Origin: an uncultured Lachnospiraceae bacterium
GTDB lineage: Bacteria; Bacillota; Clostridia; Lachnospirales; Lachnospiraceae
Length of the DNA: 64,000 nt
Direction: 5' to 3'
Assembly: GCA_910586355.1 (NCBI GenBank)
Contig: CAJUHJ010000007.1
Coordinates: forward strand, 54,674 to 118,673
The translations under genes and the position numbers were made by a program. Under the pieces are notes generated by a model that saw only the letters and a list, made by a program, of their open reading frames with translations, did no database searches and was not told where the DNA came from. Shown piece by piece: positions 52,539 through 62,012 of this stretch (positions are counted from its first letter, which is position 1; every line of letters starts with the position of its first letter).

Positions 52539-54275
52539 CTACACCTCCCCTGGCTGTAATGCGTCAAATTTACACAACTGCCGGCAGACATTGCAGCCGA
52601 CGCACAAAGTATTGTCAATCATGGCTTTTTTGTCTTTCATGCTGATTGCCGGACAGCCAAGCCGCATACAAGATTTACAGCCAACGCAATTTTCCTGATT
52701 TACTGTAAGAGGAGGATTATGTTTTACATATTTTAACAAGGCGCATGGACGCCTGCTGATAATCACAGACGGCTCATCTGCCGCAAGCTCTTCTTTGATT
52801 ACTTTGTCACATACTTCTAAATCATACGGATCTACAACGGACACGCGGGAAAATCCCATCGAACGGCATAGGCTTTCCAAATCTATTTTACCTGCGGGAT
52901 CCCCTTTAATATTGTAGCCGGTCGTCGGGTTCTGCTGATGTCCGGTCATGCCGGTAATCGAATTATCTAATATAATAACCGTAGAATTGCTCTGGTTATA
53001 AGCAATATTGGCAAGGCCTGTCATACCGGAATGCATAAAAGTAGAATCTCCGATGACAGCAACCGTCTTTCCTTCGCTTTCTTTCCCCAACGCTTTATTA
53101 AATCCATGGATAGAACTGATGGACGCGCCCATGCACAAAGTCATCTCCATTGCATCTAACGGCGCTACGGCTCCCAACGTATAACAGCCGATGTCGCCTA
53201 AAACAGTACATTTATTTTTAGACAGTATGTAAAATAATCCCCTGTGCGGACATCCGGCGCACATTACCGGCGGACGGTTTGGAAGCGTTTCATCTAAACT
53301 CTTCTGACTTGGAACAGAAACGCCAAGTTTTTCCGCAATCAAATTCTGGGAATACTCCCCTTCCATTGGAAAAACGTCTTTTCCTGTTACGGCAAGCCCT
53401 AACGCTTTACAGTGGTTTTCAATCACCGGATCTAATTCTTCTACAATCACGAGTTTTTCCACGCTGGCAGCAAAATCCAGTATTAATTTCTGTGGAAGCG
53501 GGTTGACCATTCCAAGTTTTAAAATACTTGCGGTTTCCCCGAACACCTCTTTTACATACTGGTAACTCGTCGATGAAGTGATAATCCCTAACGTACCGCT
53601 TCCTTTTTCCACACGGTTAAATTCACAGGTTTCTGCATATTCCGTTAATTTTCTCATCCGCTCTTCCACAATAGGATGACGGCGAATCGCATTGCCTGGC
53701 ATCATTACATACTTTGCGATATTTTTTTCATATGGAACAAGCGCCGGTTCAACCCGCGCGCTTTCTTCTACGATGCTTTGGGAATGTGCGACCCTTGTAC
53801 ACATTTTGATAATAACCGGAGTATCAAATTCTTCTGAAAGCTCAAATGCCTTTTTCGCAAATTCGAGCGCCTCTTTTGAATCTGCCGGCTCTAACATTGG
53901 AATTTTTGATGCAATCGCATGATGACGCGAATCCTGCTCATTCTGTGAAGAATGCATTCCGGCGTCATCTGCGACACAAATGACCATTCCGGCATTGACG
54001 CCTGTATAGGAGCATGTAAAAAGCGGGTCTGCCGCAACGTTCAGCCCTACATGCTTCATTCCGCAAAAACTTCTTTTTCCGGCCAAAGAAGCCCCAAATG
54101 CAACTTCCATGGCAACCTTTTCATTTGGCGCCCATTCGCAGTATATTTCGTCATACTTAGCAGCTTCTTCTGTCACTTCCGTACTCGGCGTTCCCGGATA
54201 ACTGGATACAACGCAGCATCCCGCCTCATACAGCCCTCTTGCTAATGCCTTATTTCCTAACATCAATTGTTTCAT
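52539..54275 (-). CDS. iorA: Indolepyruvate ferredoxin oxidoreductase subunit alpha
   Basis: 578 residues. N-terminal MLGNKALARGLYEAGCCVVSS and SYPGTPSTEV (PFOR domain I), TPP-binding C-terminal part: GDIGCYTLGA and MGASISSIHGFNKAL, then GDSTFMHSGMTGLANIAYN. C-terminal tail has two 4Fe-4S clusters (CVGCKSCMRLGCP and CVGCNVCRQLCKFDAL). ATG 54275 with AAAGGA 7 nt upstream; the longer frame to 54329 is rejected. First gene of the iorA-iorB-paaK transcript. The upstream gap is 218 nt and holds the promoters of both divergent genes. Confidence 0.96.
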   Translation of the reverse strand: MKQLMLGNKALARGLYEAGCCVVSSYPGTPSTEVTEEAAKYDEIYCEWAPNEKVAMEVAFGASLAGKRSFCGMKHVGLNVAADPLFTCSYTGVNAGMVICVADDAGMHSSQNEQDSRHHAIASKIPMLEPADSKEALEFAKKAFELSEEFDTPVIIKMCTRVAHSQSIVEESARVEPALVPYEKNIAKYVMMPGNAIRRHPIVEERMRKLTEYAETCEFNRVEKGSGTLGIITSSTSYQYVKEVFGETASILKLGMVNPLPQKLILDFAASVEKLVIVEELDPVIENHCKALGLAVTGKDVFPMEGEYSQNLIAEKLGVSVPSQKSLDETLPNRPPVMCAGCPHRGLFYILSKNKCTVLGDIGCYTLGAVAPLDAMEMTLCMGASISSIHGFNKALGKESEGKTVAVIGDSTFMHSGMTGLANIAYNQSNSTVIILDNSITGMTGHQQNPTTGYNIKGDPAGKIDLESLCRSMGFSRVSVVDPYDLEVCDKVIKEELAADEPSVIISRRPCALLKYVKHNPPLTVNQENCVGCKSCMRLGCPAISMKDKKAMIDNTLCVGCNVCRQLCKFDALQPGEV

Positions 54276-54297
54276 AATGACATCCTTTCCTTTTCTC

Positions 54298-54316
54298 TTG
54301 TACGAATTTTGCACAA
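54298..54316 (-). promoter_or_regulatory. Inverted repeat before iorA (possible redox operator)
   Basis: On the minus strand TTGTGCAAAATTCGTACAA, outer arms TTGT/ACAA, 23 nt before iorA. It is reminiscent of a Rex-type site but 19 bp rather than 18 and only partly symmetric, so the reading is weak. A candidate -35/-10 (TTTACT, 17 nt, TATGAT) lies farther upstream. Confidence 0.25.
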
Positions 54317-54457
54317 TATGAATTATCATACCATTTTTTTAAGATTTAGTAAATAATTTCTTTTGCGGAAAGCGTTTTTGGCTTCTCCGGATTTTTATTA
54401 TTTTCACAGGTATAAAAGAAATATTAACTGATTTTTAGTGCAATACGTCTAAAAAAA

Positions 54458-54466
54458 TGATATAAT
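54458..54466 (+). promoter_or_regulatory. Extended -10 promoter of the GH84 gene
   Basis: TGATATAAT (extended -10: TG, one base, TATAAT), 27 nt before the ATG. The -35 (GTGCAA) is poor, as is usual with extended -10 promoters. AAGGAGGTCTAGT is the ribosome site. Confidence 0.55.
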
Positions 54467-54493
54467 AGAAAAAAATTTGCAAGGAGGTCTAGT

Positions 54494-57400
54494 ATGAAAC
54501 ATACGAAACGAATTCTTGGCTTTTTACTGACAGTGGGAATGTTACTTACAAGCATCCCCGTCTCTGCCTTTGAAAAGCCGGAAAACGCCCAGGACACGCT
54601 GCATGACGGTTATGCTTCTACGGAAGATAAATACGCCATTTACCCTATTCCGCGCAGCGAAGTATATACAGCGGGCAATTTTACACTTGGAACAAACGTC
54701 ACTGTTGTAAGCGAAGACGGCATTGACAATTACACCAATCAGTTTTTAGATGAAATCCTGTCTGATTACAACAGGACAAAAACTGCGTCCCAGACAATCA
54801 CAGAAGGGACAAATCAAATTCTATTGGGAATCAAAGGAAGCGGCGACGCCGTTGACACATGGGCAGACAGCCATCTTACCCTTTCTGACGCACAATTATT
54901 CACAAAAACAGACGCATATCTGTTAAACGCAGAAGACGGCCGGATTGTCATTCTCGGAAAAGACACAAACGCCGTATATCATGCGCTTGCTACGTTACAG
55001 ATGATGTTCTCTTCTTTTAATGGAAACAAGTTTTTAAATGTGCAGATAGAAGACTATGCAGGTATGAAAATGAGAGGATTCATTGAAGGGTTTTACGGCG
55101 GCTGGAATTATGAAGGACGCGAAAGCCTGATGCGTTTTGCCAGAGACTATAAAATGAATACCTATATTTATGCGTCAAAAGCAGACAGTTACCACAAAAA
55201 TGATGAACTGTATCCAACTGACCAGATTAATAAAATAAAAGAACTGGTTTTAGTCGGAGATGAAACAAAAGTAAAATACTGCTGGTCCATTCATCTTTCC
55301 TATTTTTTCAACAGTCTGCCAAATGACATTCAGTCGCAGGAGTATCAGACGAAATTCAATGAGAAATTTGAACGCCTGAAAGCAAAATTCCAGCAGCTTT
55401 ACGATGCAGGCGTACGCAAATTTGCTATATTAAATGACGATTTTGGTTCCGGCTCCCATTCAGAAGTTGTCCGTCTGTTAAACAAACTGGACGACGAATT
55501 TCTTGTGCCCAAAGGCTGCGATAACCTTACTTACTGTATGCAGAACTATAATAAAGCATGGAGCGGCAATGGAGCAGAACTGAACGAAATGAAAGCTTTA
55601 AATGAATCCATCGACCTGTTTTGGACGGGTGATGATGTAAATTCACCCATTACGCAGGAGACCATAGATTTCGTAAAAGAAAAGACCGGGCATGAAGCTG
55701 TATTCTGGCTGAATTATCCGGTAAACGAACATGCCAAATCCGGCGTCTATTTAGGAGAAATTTCCCATTATGCGCGGGACGGCGTCACCGGTCTTGCAGG
55801 AGCCGTATCCAATCCCTCATGTTTGACTGAAGCAAACAAAGTCGGACTTTTCCAGCTTGCAGCTTTATTTTGGAACAATCACAACTATCTGGCACAGGCA
55901 GAAACGATTTGGAAAGAATCTTTCAAATACCTTCAGCCGGAAGTATACGAATCCTACCTGACAATTGCAAGAAATGTCGCCAATTGCCCAAATTCAGAAA
56001 GAGTTCCAGCAGGATTTCCGGAATCTGAATATATAAAAGAATCCATTGACGCCATTACAAATAAAATAAAAAAGGACAATCCCATTTCTGACGATTCAGA
56101 CACCCGGAGATTAATCAATGAATTTTCCAATATGCAGACAGCCGTTGACACATTCCGAACTGATTGTACAAATGAAGTTTTAAAATCAGATTTGGATCCC
56201 TGGCTTAATTCCCTGGTTGACGTTGCAACAGCAGGTGAAGCAATTTTAAAATCATTAACTGCAATGGAACAGGGCGACCTAAACGAAGCATGGTCAAATC
56301 TAAGCATTGCAGGAGCCGCCATGGGCACATGGGACACGTATACTTATATTGACGGCAAAAATAATACCCAATATGCAAAATCTGGAAGCAAAAGGCTCGT
56401 TCCTTTCATTAATAAAGCCCTTTCCGCTGCAAAAAAGAACATACTTCCTCTTTTAAATCCAGACGCTGATACTCCGGTTTCTTATCTTGCACTTATACAT
56501 GGAGTTGATGAATCAGATTCTGCAGAATTTTTAAAAGCATTCGATGGAAATGCTGCAACCGTAGCCACCTTTCGCACCAACGATCAACAGGCCGGAGATT
56601 ATTTTGGCATAGACCTTGGAAAAGCAACTTTAGTCCACAGTATTGATATTCTTCAAGGAAGCGATGATTCAGATCATAATTTCTACCATAATACTGTTTT
56701 GGAATGTTCGAATACCGGAAAAGACGATGACTGGACGGAATTATTAAAATACGAAAATGACAGCTCGCCAAGACACATTGAAAAAACATACGAAGACGAC
56801 AGCCTGACAACGAGATTTATCCGCCTGAGACTGACAAAACGAGGAACAGCTGGAAAAGCGGACTACTGGACCCATATTCGCGAATTTACAATTAATGGAG
56901 GAGAAACGAAAACCGAAGAGCCTTCTTACGGCCTGTATGCAAGCGACGGCATTGATGGCAATGTAACGCTCGAAGGTTTGACTTACAGCATTACAAATAC
57001 CAGCGTTTCTCTTCCATCTGATGGATATATTGGAATAAAAATGCAGAAACTTTCCGCCATTGATACAGTCGTCTGCGATATAGAAGGCGCTTCTGATTTA
57101 GACTTCCAATATTCTATGAACGGTCTCGTATGGACAGATATGCCGGAAACTCCGAATAAAGAAGCTGCGCGTTATATCCGGCTTTATAACAGAACCGGCC
57201 AAACTGCAGAATTTTCCATAAAAACGCTTTCTGTCACAGCGCTTGCAGGTGCAGTCAAACCTTATTTATATTCTAACAGCCCTGAGTTAAACACATTACA
57301 TGAAGGCGCTATTGCAAATATGTTTGATGGAAACAATGAAACATACGCATGGTTTAAGCCTGCAATAAAGGAAGGTTTTGAACTTGTCGTAGATTTTGGA

Positions 57401-60139
57401 ACGATTGCCCCGATTTATGACATTTCTATCACCAACGAGGAGGGCAACCCCAAATTTTACGATGCAGAAATATATTTATCCACAGACAATTCCAACTGGG
57501 GCAGCCCCGTTATTACAATTACAAACAGTCAAAGCGAACACCTTTCTACCAATGGAAAATTTATGACTTTTAGCCGAAATGATTTACAGGGCCGCAATGC
57601 ACGTTACATGAAAATTTTAATTACAAAAGATTCTCCAAATCAAGTCCGATTGAAGATCAATGAAATTGCAGTCAATAAAACCGTTTCTTCCAGTGATGAG
57701 AACATTGGCAGCATTTTAACAAACACACTAACCGGAGCTTTAGACCAGATGATAGACGGCGACATTTCCACTGCGTACATTTCTTCGCAGCCATCGGATG
57801 GAACCGCTTACATCAAATATCCTATCACTGAAAAAACAAAACTAACTACTCTTACTTTATTGCAGAATTCAACGGAAATTACAAATGCCCAGGTAAAAGC
57901 TGAAATTTTTGACGGCCAGACAACAACTGAAAAAGTTCTCGGCACACTTAATGCCGGAATTACTTCTTTCTATTTTGATGGGAGTAAAGATATACTTTCC
58001 ATAACCGTTACATGGCCAAACAATACAACTCCAACTCTTTATGAAATTATTACAAATACGGATGAAGTCATTCATTCCATTTCGTTTCGCGGTGAAGGCG
58101 CCCCTAGTGACAGCCTGATTTGCCCTGAAAACCGATTTATCCTCCTTCCTGACGCCACGATTACAAAAGAAGGATACGTATTCATGGGATGGTCAGATGG
58201 AACAACCGTCTATCCGCCTAACAGACCTTTTACAATGGGAACCACGGACATCACATTAAACGCTGAATGGGCCAAAGATATTCAAGCGACGTCTATTTCA
58301 GTCACGCCATCATCTGCCGAACTAAAAGTCGGAGAAACAAAAGAACTTCAATATTCTATTTTACCGGAAAACGCTGTCATCAAAGATGCAGTATGGAGTT
58401 CCAATAATCCTTCCATTGCTATGGTAGATGAAAAAAGCGGTCTTGTAACAGCACAAAAAGCCGGTACTGCAATAATTACAGCAACAACGACAGACGGAAG
58501 CAATTTATCCGATACCTGTACCATTACAATTACAGGAGACTCCACAACTCCAAATCCCGTTTTGGTAAGTTCTATTGTTTTAGAATCAGAGGAATTGGAA
58601 TTATTTATTGATGATGATCCGTATACTCTTTCTGCAGAAATCAAACCAGAAAATGCTTCCAATAAAAAATTAAACTGGAGCTCAGACGATGAAAAAATTG
58701 CTTCTGTGGATTCTGTAAGCGGAACCATAACTCCACATGCCACTGGAACTGTAACAATTACCGCCACATCAACAGACGGCAGTAATGTATCTGATTCCTG
58801 TACGGTTAAAATCACAGATCCAGATATTATTTTTGTAGAATCTATAACAATTACGCCACAGGACAAGACTTTAGCGATTGGCGAAGAAATCATGCTCCAA
58901 AAAACCATTATCCCGGCATCTGCAGACAACCAGGAAGTTGAGTGGTCTTCCGATAAAGAATCTGTTGCGTCTGTCACGTCAGACGGCAAAGTCAAAGCGC
59001 TGTCAGCCGGAACAGCAGTTATTACAGCTTCTTCCAAAGACGGAAGCAATATCACGGGCAAGTGTACAATTACTGTTACAGATGCAGTGGACATAAACTC
59101 CATTACCATCACACCAGCTGCTGTCAATTTAAAAACAGGGGAAACCAAACAGCTTGCCTGTACAGTTGAGCCAGAAAATGCCACAGACAAAACTATAACA
59201 TGGAATTCAAACAATACAGCAGTTGCCACTGTAACTGAAAGCGGGCTTATAACAGCAATCGCAAAAGGCGAAGCTACCATTACAGCCTCCGCAGCAAAAG
59301 ACGGAAGCGTCACCGGAACATGTAAAGTTATTGTAACGGAAAATACTGTATCCACTAATATTAAAATAACTTCCATTACCGTTTCGCCGAAATCCGCAAA
59401 CCTAAAAATAGGAACTACAAAACAGCTTATCCAAACAGTTCTTCCGGCTAACGCTACCAATAAAGCCGTAACATGGACTTCAAACAAACCGTCTGTCGCT
59501 TCTGTAAGCCAAAGCGGTCTTGTACGCGCTGTCTCAGCTGGAACAGCAGCAATTACGGTTACTGCAAAAGACGGAAGCCAAAAATCTGCCGTATGTACGA
59601 TTACCGTTATGGGCAACAATGCCACACCACCAGAAGCCGAAGAAGGAAAGACATACGACAGCGAAAATTGTCTGTATACTGTTACCAGTCTTTCGAAACA
59701 AACTGCAGCATTTGCCGGAATAAAGGATATAAACCTTAAAAAAGTTACAATTCCAGATACTGTTACCATCGGAACCAAAACTTTTACTGTAACTTCGATT
59801 GAAAAAAAGGCGTTAAAAAACAAGAAAAGAATCACCTCTGTTATCATCGGAAAAAATATTGAATCAATTGGAAGCAGCGCTTTTGAAGGATGTTCAAAAC
59901 TCAAAACTGTGACCATGAAAAGCTCTCGTCTAAAGGAAATTGGCAGCAAAACATTCTACAAATGTAAAGCGCTGAATAAGATTAAAATTTTAAGTAAAAA
60001 ATTAAAAAAAGTCGGCAAAAATGCGTTGAAAGGCATTGCCAAAAAAGCAACCATTCACGTTCCTTCCAGCAAGTTCAAACAATACAAAAAACTTCTGGCA
60101 AAAAAGGGACAGGGTAAATCTGTTAAAATAAAAAAATAA
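54494..60139 (+). CDS. Secreted GH84-type beta-N-acetylglucosaminidase, multidomain, 1881 aa
   Basis: Signal peptide to about residue 25 (FLLTVGMLLTSIPVSA). About 45-190 is the GH20b-like N-terminal domain (AIYPIPRSEVYTAGNFTL). About 193-480 is the GH84 catalytic domain (FIEGFYGGWNYEGRESL, and the paired acids D315-D316 in AILNDDFGSG). Then a helical linker, at least two discoidin/CBM32-like modules (about 655-815 and 905-1075), an InlB-type repeat (EGYVFMGWSDG, about 1195-1260), five Big_2 domains (about 1260-1710), and a C-terminal BspA-like LRR (about 1725-1850; SIGSSAFEGCSKLKTVTMKS). No LPXTG. Such enzymes remove GlcNAc from mucin or host O-glycans. No polysaccharide-locus neighbours are visible. 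Confidence 0.92.
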   Translation: MKHTKRILGFLLTVGMLLTSIPVSAFEKPENAQDTLHDGYASTEDKYAIYPIPRSEVYTAGNFTLGTNVTVVSEDGIDNYTNQFLDEILSDYNRTKTASQTITEGTNQILLGIKGSGDAVDTWADSHLTLSDAQLFTKTDAYLLNAEDGRIVILGKDTNAVYHALATLQMMFSSFNGNKFLNVQIEDYAGMKMRGFIEGFYGGWNYEGRESLMRFARDYKMNTYIYASKADSYHKNDELYPTDQINKIKELVLVGDETKVKYCWSIHLSYFFNSLPNDIQSQEYQTKFNEKFERLKAKFQQLYDAGVRKFAILNDDFGSGSHSEVVRLLNKLDDEFLVPKGCDNLTYCMQNYNKAWSGNGAELNEMKALNESIDLFWTGDDVNSPITQETIDFVKEKTGHEAVFWLNYPVNEHAKSGVYLGEISHYARDGVTGLAGAVSNPSCLTEANKVGLFQLAALFWNNHNYLAQAETIWKESFKYLQPEVYESYLTIARNVANCPNSERVPAGFPESEYIKESIDAITNKIKKDNPISDDSDTRRLINEFSNMQTAVDTFRTDCTNEVLKSDLDPWLNSLVDVATAGEAILKSLTAMEQGDLNEAWSNLSIAGAAMGTWDTYTYIDGKNNTQYAKSGSKRLVPFINKALSAAKKNILPLLNPDADTPVSYLALIHGVDESDSAEFLKAFDGNAATVATFRTNDQQAGDYFGIDLGKATLVHSIDILQGSDDSDHNFYHNTVLECSNTGKDDDWTELLKYENDSSPRHIEKTYEDDSLTTRFIRLRLTKRGTAGKADYWTHIREFTINGGETKTEEPSYGLYASDGIDGNVTLEGLTYSITNTSVSLPSDGYIGIKMQKLSAIDTVVCDIEGASDLDFQYSMNGLVWTDMPETPNKEAARYIRLYNRTGQTAEFSIKTLSVTALAGAVKPYLYSNSPELNTLHEGAIANMFDGNNETYAWFKPAIKEGFELVVDFGTIAPIYDISITNEEGNPKFYDAEIYLSTDNSNWGSPVITITNSQSEHLSTNGKFMTFSRNDLQGRNARYMKILITKDSPNQVRLKINEIAVNKTVSSSDENIGSILTNTLTGALDQMIDGDISTAYISSQPSDGTAYIKYPITEKTKLTTLTLLQNSTEITNAQVKAEIFDGQTTTEKVLGTLNAGITSFYFDGSKDILSITVTWPNNTTPTLYEIITNTDEVIHSISFRGEGAPSDSLICPENRFILLPDATITKEGYVFMGWSDGTTVYPPNRPFTMGTTDITLNAEWAKDIQATSISVTPSSAELKVGETKELQYSILPENAVIKDAVWSSNNPSIAMVDEKSGLVTAQKAGTAIITATTTDGSNLSDTCTITITGDSTTPNPVLVSSIVLESEELELFIDDDPYTLSAEIKPENASNKKLNWSSDDEKIASVDSVSGTITPHATGTVTITATSTDGSNVSDSCTVKITDPDIIFVESITITPQDKTLAIGEEIMLQKTIIPASADNQEVEWSSDKESVASVTSDGKVKALSAGTAVITASSKDGSNITGKCTITVTDAVDINSITITPAAVNLKTGETKQLACTVEPENATDKTITWNSNNTAVATVTESGLITAIAKGEATITASAAKDGSVTGTCKVIVTENTVSTNIKITSITVSPKSANLKIGTTKQLIQTVLPANATNKAVTWTSNKPSVASVSQSGLVRAVSAGTAAITVTAKDGSQKSAVCTITVMGNNATPPEAEEGKTYDSENCLYTVTSLSKQTAAFAGIKDINLKKVTIPDTVTIGTKTFTVTSIEKKALKNKKRITSVIIGKNIESIGSSAFEGCSKLKTVTMKSSRLKEIGSKTFYKCKALNKIKILSKKLKKVGKNALKGIAKKATIHVPSSKFKQYKKLLAKKGQGKSVKIKK

Positions 60140-60148
60140 TGAATTAAA

Positions 60149-60191
60149 AAAGGATACCGTTCCAATATCGTTTTATTTGGGACGGTATCCT
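60149..60191 (+). terminator. Hairpin after GH84 gene
   Basis: AGGATACCGTTCC pairs with GGGACGGTATCCT (one mismatch), 15-nt loop, just after the stop. No T run on the plus strand but six T on the minus strand, so efficiency on plus is uncertain. Confidence 0.5.
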
Positions 60192-60234
60192 AATTCCACT
60201 ATTAAAAAATCAAAACAAAGAGGAGCCTATATAC

Positions 60235-60669
60235 ATGAATTATAAATTTTATGGATGGGAAACTGCCAATGTTTTGGCGATATCAGACGAATATAAAAAA
60301 ATCCAGACACCAAAAGACTTGTATAACGCGCTTTCTGGCATATGGTGCGAATATACCTGCGCCCCAAGAATGCGCAAAGATTGGACAAAAGAAAACCAAA
60401 CGCTTGGACAATGCTCCATTACGGCATTTCTGGCGCAGGATATATTTGGCGGAGAAGTCTATGGAACAGCAAGAGAAGGCGGAAATTTTCATTGTTATAA
60501 TGTCGTTGGAGACTGCATTTTTGACTTAACAAGCGAACAGTTTGGAGAAGAACAGCTAAACTATGAACACAATCCAAAGCAGTCCCGATCCGTACATTTT
60601 GCAAAAGAAGAAAAACAGCAGAGATATGAGTATTTAAAAAAAGAGCTGAAAAAACATTTTGGCTCATAG
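60235..60669 (+). CDS. YunG-like small protein, possible Cys/His/Asp fold
   Basis: 144 residues. Features: WCEYTCAPRMRKDWTKENQ, TLGQCSITAFLAQDIFGG, GGNFHCYNVVGDCIFDLTSEQFG. The order Cys (GQC), His (NFHC), Asp (IFDLTSE) resembles the transglutaminase/papain-type triad, an inference from spacing only. I recognise the layout as that of YunG-type proteins of unknown function. AGAGGAGCC is the ribosome site. No signal peptide. It abuts the convergent ogt gene with no gap. Confidence 0.75.
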   Translation: MNYKFYGWETANVLAISDEYKKIQTPKDLYNALSGIWCEYTCAPRMRKDWTKENQTLGQCSITAFLAQDIFGGEVYGTAREGGNFHCYNVVGDCIFDLTSEQFGEEQLNYEHNPKQSRSVHFAKEEKQQRYEYLKKELKKHFGS

Positions 60670-61200
60670 TCATACCATTCCCTTTTTCGGCACAAATAAC
60701 CCCGTCATATCTGTTTTTTCCAGCGCAAGCAATTTTACTTTCTTTTCCATCCCGCCTGCATAACCTGTCAGGCTTCCATTTGTCCCGACCACTCTATGAC
60801 AGGGAATTATCAAAGAAATAGCATTATGTCCCACCGCGCCGCCAACTGCCTGTGCAGACATTCTTCCCACTCCCTTTTGTCCCGCAATACGTTCTGCTAT
60901 TGCGCCATAAGTGATTGTCCTGCCATATGGAATTGTAAGCAGGATTTCCCATACAGTTTTGCGAAAGGAAGTTGTTTCCATTTTAAGCGGCGGTGTGAAT
61001 TTTGGGTCTTTGCCGCCAAAATAAATATCCAGCCATTTTTTTGTTTCATCAAAAACAGGCAGCGCCTTTTCTTCATATTCTTTTGCCAGAGCAGTTCCAA
61101 AATATTTCTGGCCGTCAAACCAAAGTCCCGTAATTTCACTTCCATTACTGGAAACGGTAATGCCGCCTAAAGGTGAATTATAATGATAAATATATGTCAT
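60670..61200 (-). CDS. ogt: Methylated-DNA-[protein]-cysteine S-methyltransferase
   Basis: 176-residue O6-alkylguanine repair protein. Active-site motif IPCHRVVGTNGSLTGYAGG, preceded by KTVWEILLTIPYGRTITYG. N-terminal strand domain (YHYNSPLGGITVSSNG) is present. It works once, transferring the methyl to its Cys. The gene is followed at once by the end of the YunG-like gene on the other strand. Confidence 0.96.
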   Translation of the reverse strand: MTYIYHYNSPLGGITVSSNGSEITGLWFDGQKYFGTALAKEYEEKALPVFDETKKWLDIYFGGKDPKFTPPLKMETTSFRKTVWEILLTIPYGRTITYGAIAERIAGQKGVGRMSAQAVGGAVGHNAISLIIPCHRVVGTNGSLTGYAGGMEKKVKLLALEKTDMTGLFVPKKGMV

Positions 61201-61217
61201 CTTATTTTCCTCCCCAT

Positions 61218-61487
61218 TTATTTCAGCTTTATCTCATTGCTGTCACCAACTAACCAATCCATAGTGACATTTAACGCTTTTGCAATCATGCGAAGTTCCG
61301 CATCACAAACATGCCTTTGATTCTTCTCGATTCTGGAAATAATTAAAGTAGTCATATCTTCCATCCCCATAAACTGAATTTTCTTTGCCAATTCATCCTG
61401 AGTAATCGGAGGCTGTTGTAACGCCCTGCCTAACCTTACTCTTTCTGAACATATATTTCCTTTTACAGCAAACATACTTTTTCCCAT
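61218..61487 (-). CDS. XRE-family transcriptional regulator
   Basis: 89 residues. HTH: RLGRALQQPPITQDELAKKI, with SRIEKNQRHVCDAELRMIAKALNV and MDWLVGDSNE as the end. ATG 61487 (MGKSMFAVKG) has AAGAGG upstream; the frame starts at 61496. It is divergent from a small gene, with a palindrome TATCTAAATTAGATA at 61589 between them. Confidence 0.85.
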   Translation of the reverse strand: MGKSMFAVKGNICSERVRLGRALQQPPITQDELAKKIQFMGMEDMTTLIISRIEKNQRHVCDAELRMIAKALNVTMDWLVGDSNEIKLK

Positions 61488-61588
61488 GCCGAACATCCTC
61501 TTTGTATTATCTTTTCTCGATATTTTTTATCTACTCTATTGATTTTATACGGAAAATAAGTATAATGTTGAATAAACTAGATGGAAAA

Positions 61589-61603
61589 TATCTAAATTAG
61601 ATA
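61589..61603. promoter_or_regulatory. Palindrome in divergent region, candidate XRE operator
   Basis: TATCTAA-A-TTAGATA, a perfect 15-bp dyad between the XRE gene and the 52-residue gene. A partial copy (CTAGATGGAAAATATCTA) lies beside it. Confidence 0.4.
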
Positions 61604-61712
61604 ATACAGGAAAAATTTTTTATATTGATAGGAAATATGGCAGCTTGTTGTATTTTTAAAAAATACACTTCCTAGTAAATGAAAATGTTTGAAAAGGAAA
61701 GGATGTTCTAAT

Positions 61713-61871
61713 ATGAGTTTGAATTATTTTAAAGACAAAGTTTTCGAACTTTTGGACGAGGATCAAACGTTAGAGATTGTTGAAATTGAAACAAATGATA
61801 TAATGAATACGTTCACCATTGAAACAGCAGATGGGAGCATTTTTGAAATTGAATGTAGAAAAATAAAATAA
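61713..61871 (+). CDS. Small protein, 52 aa, unknown
   Basis: Starts MSLNYFKDKVFELLDEDQTLE, acidic and strand/helix rich. GAAAGGATGTTCTAAT precedes ATG 61713. It overlaps the minus-strand remnant at 61770-61946. I do not recognise a characterised family. Confidence 0.5.
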   Translation: MSLNYFKDKVFELLDEDQTLEIVEIETNDIMNTFTIETADGSIFEIECRKIK

Positions 61872-61946
61872 TCTGTTTTCTTTGGCAGATTTTTCATCCT
61901 GTACAACTTTTTCCGGACGAATAAAAAATGCTGGTCGTTTTGCCAT
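61770..61946 (-). pseudogene. Possible fragment of a NADAR-type (DUF6977) antitoxin
   Basis: TAGGAGGGATATT precedes an ATG at 61946 starting MAKRPAFFIRPEKVVQDEKS. That N-terminus (MAKRP.F) is what I associate with the DarT1-linked NADAR antitoxin family, but the sequence then loses similarity and ends after 58 codons. A strong ribosome site with a degraded body suggests a remnant. It may be an unrelated short peptide. Confidence 0.3.
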
Positions 61947-62012
61947 AATATCCCTCCTAAACAAAATGAAAGACAAATATGGAATAGACTTTCTTAAAAA
62001 CTTAAGTTTGAT

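Noticed and set aside
58348..59949. Long open frame (533 codons) on the minus strand within the GH84 gene
   Set aside because: Antisense to the repetitive Big_2/LRR coding region, no ribosome site, hydrophobic low-complexity translation (many V/T/S/L) typical of a shadow frame.
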